A stretch of DNA of 64,000 nt from Protonemura montana (lineage: Eukaryota; Arthropoda; Insecta; Plecoptera; Nemouridae): contig OX387605.1 of assembly GCA_947568835.1 (NCBI GenBank), forward strand, positions 11,784,418 through 11,848,417, written 5' to 3'. This document shows, piece after piece, positions 11,701-18,104 of the stretch (positions within the stretch are counted from its first letter, which is position 1; each line of letters begins with the position of its first letter). The position numbers and the translations under genes were made by a program. The notes under the pieces were generated by a model that worked only from the letters and a program-made list of their open reading frames with translations, ran no database searches and was not told the origin of the DNA.

Positions 11701-14700
11701 CGTGAAGGCGAGCCAAATGATCCTGATGGAACCATTGATTGCATCTCCATTGATACAAGCCGGCTTCTTAGTGGACGAAAGTGTTCCTACCAGCTCGGCT
11801 ACTTCTGCGAAAAGAACTCGGAAAATGGTTCAAATCAAGGTGAATCATCTACAATTCTTCTTGATACTTTTTGCCAAAGTAGTTTGAGATTTCTCGATTT
11901 ATACATTTTATGATGAACTATTGTTACTCTGATCACACGTTATCTATGTTGAATTTTAAATTACTAGAAATTTCATCAATCACTTCTAAATGATATGCTT
12001 AAAAAATTTCTTATGGTAATGTTATGTCCGCTGACCTCTGTTCCCTATGTGCTTTATTTTTATGGTTAGGCATTTCAACAAGCTATACCAAGACGAGTGT
12101 TGGTAGCTACAAGCTTCACATCGAAGCCAAATCATACGACGAGGCCGGTCAGTTGTGCGAGAGTGAAGGCTCTCATCTCGCAGTTGTCAATTCTAAGCAA
12201 GAAGAAGACGCACTGATGAGTCTCCTTCAGACGTCCAAGAGGTCTGTGGCCTACGTCGGAGTGAATGACATCGACGTCGAAGGGAAAATGGTCACCGCAC
12301 TAGGTATATAAGAAAAACAAACCACATAAATTGAAAAGTCTTATTTTAGATTCTTATTTTTTGCAGTTTGATAGGATTATTTGTTAGAGCTCCATGCATT
12401 TTTTTTAAATCATCAGCCATCATTGATATTTCACTTTGTCAGTGGTAAAACCATAAATTAATGACCCACAGGTAATTCTAGAAAACTCTTATTTTATTAA
12501 TTTGGCATTGGAATTAACTCCGTAGTATGCAGACGGGAGTCTTCCTTGGCTTATGATATATATGCAAAATTTAAAATGCCTTATAGGTGGAATTAAGGCT
12601 AATATATATATTTTTTTAATTTCTGAAAAGATACACGAGTGCTAGGAATTTTTTTGCTTTCAGGCGACTTGCTCTCGGGCACGGGATACTTCAAGTGGGC
12701 CAGCGGAGAGCCAAAAAACAGAAACGGGCTTGAAGACTGCGCAACGATCCGAAAAGACCGGCTGATGAGGGTCAGGGAGTGTGGTGACCACGTCAGCTTC
12801 ATATGCGAGAAGAAGAGCGGTATGATCACACTATTTATTACTAATATAGGTTCTCTGTTTTGAAGCGATGGTGGGATATGTAATCAAGGTTAAATTTGCT
12901 GCAGGCACAAAACATAATTTATCACAGTTTCAAGGATAACAAAAAAAACTTTTCCCATAGAGCCAGTATCACCAAATGAGTGTTAATCAAACTTTTATTT
13001 TTATTTATTTTCTAATTGGTTGCTTACTTTGTGATTTTATTATTAGGAACACTAATAATAAAATATTTTGCCCATTGCAGGCATTTGAAATTTAAAGGAG
13101 ATTTCAAGTCCAATGTGAACTATGTTGACAACCATTTTCAAAAACAGTAGCAATCATGCCATCTTTTTCAATGGTTATTTAAAATAATAATTGATTTGTA
13201 CAGATTATGAGTATTGAGTATGATGATTTGAGTATTAAATTGAGTTGGTGACGACTGACAATTCCAGGCTGCCCTGGCCTCCCCAATGAGTCGTCGCTAG
13301 ATATGGAATGCACTCTCAACAATAACATCGTTAACTGTGCGGCTAAAGCTGAGCACGGCACGGTGGCTGTAATGAGCTGTGCTCGTGGGTACGTTCACAA
13401 ATCTCACAAGAAGTTCTTCTCTACTACCTGCCTTGCCACTAGCCACAAGTGGAGCGAGTCACTTCCCAAATGTGAAATGGGTAAGACTTTACCAGCTTTC
13501 TCTTCATTCTGACTTTTATCTCCATTACTTGTAATATAATGTATTTTAGTGTATTGCTGCAATCTGCAAACGACTTGATTTCTGGCGTTCCAGATTGTGG
13601 CCGTTCTGGCTCCGGAGGGCAGGCATTTGCAGCCCGTGGTACCCCTGTTGAGCTGGGAGAATTGCCTTGGCATGTCGGTATCTTCAAACAAAAGGATAAC
13701 TCCTTCATCCAGTGGTGCGGAGGCACACTCATCTCGCCAACACTTGTTGTTTCCGGTTAGAAAAGCTCACAAATGTTTTTTGTTTACTAGCTTTTCAGGA
13801 CTTACATTTCTTGTAAGATCAGAGAGGGTCTGCTCCCATTTGAGTAGTTGTCATTGTTTGGATTTCTTTGACACTTATAAGTTGCTTGATTTTTTTTTGG
13901 AATTTTGTTTTCAATCATAGTTCAATGGTATTAGGATGAACTCTTATTTAAATTGCAAACGCTTGCAATGCGCGGGGTATTTTATTATTAACAACACTAT
14001 AACCGTCTCAAAAATTGATGCCCAAACGCGGACTCGAACCCTGATCTCCACCTTTCGCGGGTGTTGCTCTGAATCATTGAGCTATCTGGACACTGGCTTT
14101 TTGAGACGATTCTAGTGTATTTGAAGAGAATGACAGTTCTCCAAGGAGTAGAACCATGAGGCTGTGAATACTCACAGTCACTCTGATGACAGTCTGATGA
14201 CAGACTCTGATGACAGTCACTCCGCGTTTGGGCATCAATTTTTGAGACGGTTATAGTGTTGTTAATAATAAAATACCCCACGCATTGCAAGCGCTTGCAA
14301 TTTAAATAAGAGTTCATCCTAATACAGCAACGAATCCAACGTCAATTTGGAGTTATTCGAGTTTGACAGGTTGTGACGTGATATAGCGTCACTGGAATCA
14401 GAGTGACTGTGAGTATTCACAGCCTCATGGTTCTACTCCTTGGAGAACTGTCATTCTCATCAAATACACTAGAATCGTCTCAAAAAGCCAGTGTCCAGAT
14501 AGCTCAATGGTTCAGAGCAACACCCGCGAAAGGTGGAGATCGGGGTTCGAGTCCGCGTTTGGGCATCAATTTTTGAGACGGTTATAGTGTTGTTAATAAT
14601 AAAATAGTTCAATGATATTTATAAATTTAAATTTATTTTATAACACAAAATACACTTGGCACCAAGTAAATTTCTCGAACACTTGGTGTAAGCAATGCTT

Positions 14701-15904
14701 ATTAAACATAAAATGATAATTTCAGTACTGATTTAAACAAATTTGCTGCCAATGAGCTTATTTATGATGAAAAATGGAGAGATGTGAATTCATTGTTGTT
14801 CCCTAGTCGAAGCATCTGTAGTTCTTGAAACGTAAAATTTCCCTTCTTTCTCAGCGGCCCACTGTTTTTGGAATGAAACAGTTGACCGGCAAGCAGATAA
14901 ATCGTTTTTCCGAGTCGCAGCCGGCAAGCTCAGTCGCAGCTGGGATACGCTCGAGAAGGATAGCCAGCAGCGAGTGTTAGCCGAAATCTTGATGCCCCCG
15001 CGCTTCTCAGGGAAAACCAACAACTTTCAGTCGGACGTTGCGCTCGTACGGCTGACTCAACAGGTCGACATCACGGCAGCGGTCAAAGTTGCTTGCATCG
15101 ACTGGAATGAGGCCATCGCCTCTCTTGTAGCAGGAGTGAACGGCACGGTATTTATCGATGATACTTTTTATGACGAGGGTTCAGATGTGAGAAATAAAGT
15201 TTCCATGAGGAAACTCTCTTGAGATCATTATGCAAAGTTATTGGAAGTCAAGTTTAGTGGAATTTCTAAACAAGTTTATCTCTTCAAAATGACTATTTCT
15301 TACAGGGTTTCTGGATGTTAAGTAAAAATAAAACAACAATTTTAGTTTTCACCAAAAATAAAGAAAACAAGTACATCTCTTACCAGAATTTTTCAAGTTA
15401 TCTTGCATTAAAAAAGTTTTAAATAATTTTATAACTCTTTTGCCAGCATACAACTTGCACAGAATTTCTAGCATGTATCTCTGGAACTGACTCTATGTCC
15501 AATATACAAATTAAACCACCTTGTGTTGGCAGGTTGCTGGATGGGGTTTAAACGAGGACAATGTCCGCAGCCCGATGCTGACAGCTGTGCAGATGTCGTA
15601 CGTTCCGTATCAAGAGTGCTGGAACATGTTCCTTACCAGGGACCCTAATTTCCGCAAGTTTATCACGGCGGACAAGCTGTGTGCTGGCTGGTTCGACCGC
15701 GGTACAACCGTGTGTCCCGGAGATTCTGGAGGGGGCCTGGTGTTCCCCAAGTCAACTGCCACAGGCACCCAATACTTCCTGCGTGGGATCGTCAGTGTCG
15801 GCCCAAATGCGGTGGGCGGCTCAAGGTGCAATGCTGATTCAGTTGCTGCTTTCACCGACATAGCGGCGCATTCGAAGTTTTTCGACATTAACGTAAGACG
15901 TTGA
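2728..15904 (+). CDS. Secreted modular serine protease: signal peptide, 7 CTLDs, CCP, chymotrypsin-like domain
   Basis: Nineteen exons join in frame to 1349 residues: 2728-2776, 4517-4777, 4970-5146, 5384-5632, 6355-6522, 6834-7076, 7508-7666, 8005-8286, 8369-8545, 9016-9270, 9862-10032, 11048-11302, 11666-11839, 12070-12303, 12664-12819, 13268-13480, 13594-13755, 14855-15147, 15533-15904. All introns are GT-AG. All are phase 1 except the last, which is phase 0. Order: signal peptide (1-17), seven C-type lectin domains (about 30-1004), one sushi module (1005-1075), protease (1076-1349; catalytic His1131, Asp1189, Ser1291). The start ATG has A at -3 and begins a hydrophobic leader. CCP plus a GDSGGG protease resembles insect ModSP/HP14; lectin, sushi and protease modules together recall Limulus Factor C. 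I infer a haemolymph pattern-recognition protease that starts a proteolytic cascade. Exon edges come from splice consensus and frame continuity, not transcripts. Confidence 0.88.
3322..3808 (+). mobile_element. 5S-rRNA-derived SINE, copy A (near full length)
   Basis: The head (about 3322-3440) matches 5S rRNA around its internal promoter: ACCGGTTCTCGTGAGATCACC, then GAAGTTAAGCA (box A), then TTGGTTGGGTGACC (box C). A family-specific body of about 300 bp follows and the element ends in an (AATC)n tail. It lies in intron 1 of the protease gene. The 5S head means RNA polymerase III type 1 transcription, as in the SINE3 class. Five further full or partial copies lie at 24-33 kb. Confidence 0.85.
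3738..3783. repeat. 46-bp near-perfect palindrome in the SINE tail
   Basis: The arms are CAGTGC(A/G)TCGTCAAACCCC and their complement, meeting at CTCTATAGAG. It overlaps the part of the SINE (GACGCACTG) that precedes the AATC tail, so it probably arose by an inverted duplication of the tail. Confidence 0.8.
4517..5146 (+). CDS. CTLD 1 (exons 2-3)
   Basis: Exons 4517-4777 and 4970-5146 encode residues about 17-163. Exon A has the GSYKLH, C..E.AHLAIINS and VEGQMVT signatures. Exon B has the mannose-type GEPND motif, EDC, LLNDMRC and FFCEK. Four cysteines fit a short-form CTLD. The EPN and ND calcium ligands are both present, so this domain may bind sugar. It pairs best with CTLD 4: both share CGY..SFFCEK. 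Confidence 0.85.
5384..6522 (+). CDS. CTLD 2 (exons 4-5)
   Basis: Exons 5384-5632 and 6355-6522 encode residues about 163-302. It has GYTTLPG, EDAHLAVIDS, NEPND, EDC, LMNDQDC and YICEK. EPN and ND ligands are present. Exon B lacks the W..VGF strand found in CTLDs 1, 3, 4 and 6, a feature shared only with CTLD 5 (and, in altered form, CTLD 7). The exon 5 donor leaves A rather than G in phase 1, matched by the next acceptor. Confidence 0.82.
6834..7666 (+). CDS. CTLD 3 (exons 6-7)
   Basis: Exons 6834-7076 and 7508-7666 encode residues about 302-436. Exon A is almost the same as that of CTLD 6 (both carry GSYMLHEYSLSYSAA). Exon B keeps GEPN, but the WND-equivalent position reads LMTAQKC, so one calcium ligand pair is lost and binding may be weak or altered. 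Confidence 0.83.
7369..7390. repeat. (AAT)n microsatellite
   Basis: A short AAT run lies in the intron between the two CTLD 3 exons. AAT runs beside an AGTTTATTT-like sequence recur in this window (also near 10264, 22355 and 30396) and at 30.4 kb mark a LINE 3' end, so this may be a small LINE-tail remnant. Confidence 0.6.
8005..8545 (+). CDS. CTLD 4 (exons 8-9)
   Basis: Exons 8005-8286 and 8369-8545 encode residues about 436-589. A 20-odd-residue linker rich in Ser, Thr and Gly precedes the domain and is the longest inter-CTLD linker. Motifs: GSYKFY, NEGAHLAVINS, GEPND, EDC, LLEDGKC, FFCEK. The ND position reads ED, a conservative change. Best internal match is CTLD 1. Confidence 0.84.
9016..10032 (+). 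CDS. CTLD 5 (exons 10-11)
   Basis: Exons 9016-9270 and 9862-10032 encode residues about 589-731. Motifs: GYITLPG, NEGAHLAVINS, GEPND, EDC, LMNDQEC, FLCEK. Calcium-ligand motifs are intact. LMNDQ(D/E)CG, TLPG and the missing W..VGF strand tie it to CTLD 2. Exon A is GC-rich, unlike the flanking introns. Confidence 0.84.
10264..10300. repeat. T/A-rich ATT repeat in intron
   Basis: An ATT-rich run lies in the 1-kb intron between CTLDs 5 and 6. The rest of that intron (10033-11047) is AT-rich and shows no exon, RNA gene or recognisable transposon. Confidence 0.5.
11048..11839 (+). CDS. CTLD 6 (exons 12-13)
   Basis: Exons 11048-11302 and 11666-11839 encode residues about 731-874. Exon A nearly repeats that of CTLD 3. 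Exon B has GEPND, but the usual EDC is IDC and the ND position reads LLSGRKC, so the second calcium-ligand motif is lost, as in CTLD 3. It ends GYFCEK, also as in CTLD 3. Confidence 0.84.
12070..12819 (+). CDS. CTLD 7 (exons 14-15), degenerate binding site
   Basis: Exons 12070-12303 and 12664-12819 encode residues about 874-1004. The fold motifs GSYKLH, EGSHLAVVNS and FICEK remain. The sugar motif is GEPKN instead of GEPND, and the ND position reads LMRVREC. This domain probably does not bind calcium-dependent sugar and may serve as a spacer or protein contact next to the sushi module. Confidence 0.82.
13268..13480 (+). CDS. CCP/sushi module (exon 16)
   Basis: One symmetric phase 1-1 exon encodes residues 1005-1075 with a spaced Cys set, VMSCARGY in the middle and a KWSESLPKCE ending typical of complement-control modules (W..P.C). 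Insect ModSP/HP14 proteases carry CCP modules before the protease. An extra cysteine pair may be present compared with the four-Cys consensus. Confidence 0.75.
13594..15904 (+). CDS. Chymotrypsin-fold serine protease domain (exons 17-19)
   Basis: Exons 13594-13755, 14855-15147 and 15533-15904 encode residues 1076-1349. It starts with a DCG cysteine that should bond to VACIDW. Motifs: LPWHVG, CGGTLI, AAHC (His1131), SDVAL (Asp1189), VAGWG, GDSGGG (Ser1291). Alignment puts AARG where most zymogens have IVGG, preceded by Phe, so activation does not look trypsin-like. The residue six before the active Ser, which sets S1 specificity, is Thr rather than the Asp of trypsin. GDSGGG in place of GDSGGP is seen in ModSP-type proteases. 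The last intron is phase 0. Confidence 0.87.
13932..14322. repeat. Fold-back repeat with about 100-bp inverted arms
   Basis: The left arm (13932-14033) and right arm (14220-14322) are near-perfect reverse complements. Both begin at GTATTAGGATGAAC-type ends. The loop holds a minus-strand tRNA-like sequence and part of the same unit that appears again at 14401-14605. It lies in the intron between the first two protease exons. Confidence 0.8.
14019..14091 (-). repeat. tRNA-like sequence, left copy
   Basis: This is a 73-nt copy of the tRNA-like sequence at 14493-14565, in reverse orientation and with more mismatches in the T stem. Pol III A-box-like (TAGCTCAATG) and B-box (GGTTCGAGTCC) sequences are present. 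It is regarded as a repeat component rather than a working tRNA gene. Confidence 0.65.
14401..14605 (+). mobile_element. tRNA-like SINE-type unit, second copy
   Basis: This unit repeats, in the opposite orientation, the sequence inside the fold-back repeat just upstream. The tRNA-like core (14493-14565) is flanked by an 11-bp inverted repeat, CGTCTCAAAAA at 14476-14486 and TTTTTGAGACG at 14570-14580. It ends TAATAATAAAATA. Box A and box B suggest pol III transcription, so a short tRNA-derived SINE or MITE is likely. Confidence 0.6.
14493..14565 (+). repeat. tRNA-like cloverleaf of 73 nt, probable pseudo-tRNA
   Basis: It folds as a standard 73-nt cloverleaf: 7-bp acceptor stem (GTCCAGA with TTTGGGC, allowing G-U), 4-bp D stem, 5-bp anticodon stem with an A-G mismatch, 4-nt variable loop, T stem with one G-G mismatch, discriminator A. 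The anticodon loop is CGCGAAA, so position 33 is G instead of the invariant U. The nominal anticodon CGA (Ser) does not fit the short variable loop. It is therefore a tRNA-derived repeat rather than a functional gene. Confidence 0.6.
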
Positions 15905-16036
15905 TGGTTTCTTCTTTCCAGCGAAGCACTCTCTTAGAGTTGTTGCATATTAGTTTCGGTGGGTTTCAAGTATGTTTACTATTTCTTTGTCTTGTTATAT
16001 TTGATACATTTTAGCATCTGTTAAGATTATCGCAAG

Positions 16037-16481
16037 CAATAGGAAAATCTCTTTAAGATTATTATTTAATTATTATCATTGTATTCAAAAACGCGTTTAA
16101 AATAAAATCTGATGCATTTTTTCTTTTTTAAACCGATCATAACTTTTCTATTTCTATTTGTTTTAAGAATGGTTAAAATATAAATTCTCGTGGCGGGACG
16201 AAAACGGGCTGTGACGTCAGAAATTCTGTTCTGACGTCATTTTGGGTCTCCTTTGCGTTCGCTACTGTTTCTTGACGTTTTTTGACGTCATTCTGACGTC
16301 AGATATCACTATACGTCAGAAAAAAAGGCGACCCTCATTTTCGTACGAGATTGAAACGCAAACATTTTAAACAGGTATATTTTATTCAAAATTGGATTTA
16401 GAAGAAAATAAAAAAATACGTGTTCGTTATTTTCTCACAAAAAAAAAAAATAGTTTCAAATTTAAAGAGATTTCCCTATTG
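16037..16481. mobile_element. MITE-like element, 445 bp, with CRE palindromes
   Basis: The ends are inverted repeats: CAATAGGAAAATCTCTTTAA at 16037 and its near-complement ending CCCTATTG at 16481. Further in, TCTCGT..ACGAAAA and its complement also face each other. There is no coding capacity. The centre holds four TGACGTCA palindromes. No clear target-site duplication was found. It spans the 3' UTR end of the protease gene. Confidence 0.6.
16101..16106 (+). terminator. Likely poly(A) signal of the modular protease gene
   Basis: AATAAA lies 197 bp after the stop codon and is the first canonical signal downstream. It sits inside the MITE-like element, so the transposon may supply the gene's 3' processing site. 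Confidence 0.5.
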
Positions 16482-17987
16482 TAATGTATGCTAAGTGATG
16501 CTGACAATGTTTGGTGGTTAGTGTTAAAGATCTTTTAGAAAAATGCAAGTTATTGAACAAATTGATAAATTCCCAGTTTTTTCTGTAAAAACTGGAAATG
16601 CTAACTTAGTTCTGCTTCGGACATTTTTTGATAAATTTTTATTTTTAAGCCATCTACGTACCTACCTTGATATAAGTGCCATATCCATGTTTGTTTTTGT
16701 AATTTTTACATGTTGACATTCAAATACTCAGGTTTTCTAACACCAGAAAACACTTGAAAAAACCTGTGTTTTTTCCTAATGCCGGCCGACAAAAGAAAAT
16801 TTGCTGCAACATGATCTCCATAGTATTTTTGTATTTTCATATGAACTCATGAACTCATGAGGTCAGGACTGTGCGTGCACGAATCTGGCTGCCTGTACAA
16901 AGTGTGGTTTGCAAAAACTTTTAGTTTCTAAGAGTTTTGTGTTTTGTATTTGTGTTGGCTTTTATTTGTTTTTTTGGTGGTAGGATTTTTTTTTTAATTT
17001 TGGTCTTATTGATATTCCCCCTTGACCCTGTTTGCATGCTGTAAGTCAATATGAAGTTTTTTACAATGTAAATTTCTGCTCCAAACTTGATTGACTATGG
17101 GTGTGATTTAGATTTCTTATGTAAGGTGACAGTTGAACATATTATATAAAGAATGAAGTCGCCATCTAAAACAGATGACCCTCTTCTCAGCAGACCATAA
17201 ATGCTATAGTATAATTACCTATTTCTGCATTCACTGTTTTAGCTTTAGATGTTGTGGTTGTGAGTTGTCACCAAGCAGTGCATGCGCTTGGCTAATATAA
17301 ACAACATTGTTGCCAGGGTTAAAGTGCTCCCTTCCTTTCATCAAAATTTTTTAGAGAATGCTATTAAAAACCAGCGTAAAATTGTGGTCACATTTAGAGA
17401 CCTCATGATCGTAGTGGTGGTAGTATTATTGTGGGAAAACGTAATTACGTATAATGGTTCATGGCTAAGATTTATTAAAAAAATTGTTTAGTATAAATTA
17501 CTTAAAAGTCACAAATTGGTTTACAATTGTTCACAATTGTGTGAAATCACAACTGTGATTTCACAGCGTAGCATTGTTGTGATAGTCACTAATTCTTTAA
17601 GGCTACCTATAAATGAACTTATTATTAATTTTTAATTTTAACACAAAAACTAAAAACATTCCAAACTTGGTATTTCCAAAGCTTGGTAACATAAGTGATA
17701 GATTTTGTACTTTGGCAACATTCTTTTTTTTTATGTCACAGTCCTCTAAATTTTTCCAACTGTCAATATTTCAGCAGTTTTAAGCAAAACTGTATTGAAA
17801 TTGGAGAGATCAATCAGAGGACTATATTATTTGAAACTATTTGTAAGTATTGAAATAAATACATATGCACACTGCATTTGGCACAAACGAAATATGATCC
17901 TTGCAATGCCTGTTGACTGTGGGCCATTGCAAGGTTTGTGGCATTTCTGGATGCAGATTGCAGACTGTTTGGACAGAGTGCTGGGCA
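16482..17987. other. Intergenic AT-rich stretch between the convergent genes
   Basis: No exon, RNA gene or family-level repeat was recognised. The protease gene (+) and HHEX (-) converge here, so the segment must contain the HHEX 3' UTR and end. No single poly(A) signal stands out on the minus strand. Confidence 0.45.
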
Positions 17988-18104
17988 TCAGCTCGTAAGG
18001 CTTATTGGGGAGTCGGGTGGGCTGTCGGCCAATCGCTCGTCATCGTGGCAGGTCGATGTTGACGAGGTGGCAGCCTCGGACTGTACAGAACTCGAAGAAG
18101 AAGA
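17988..18104 (-). CDS. HHEX: HHEX exon 4: Ser-rich acidic C-terminus
   Basis: After a TTTTCAG acceptor the frame reads a run of six Ser, then acidic residues and a TGA stop. An alternative in-frame acceptor 27 nt upstream (GAGCTAG, exon start 18131) would add nine residues. Acidic Ser/Asp-rich tails are typical of HHEX. Confidence 0.8.
   Translation of the reverse strand, partial: SSSSSSVQSEAATSSTSTCHDDERLADSPPDSPISLTS

Noticed and set aside
14493-14565. Functional tRNA-Ser(CGA)
   Set aside because: No U33, mismatches in the anticodon and T stems, no long variable arm expected of tRNA-Ser, and it is part of a repeated unit.
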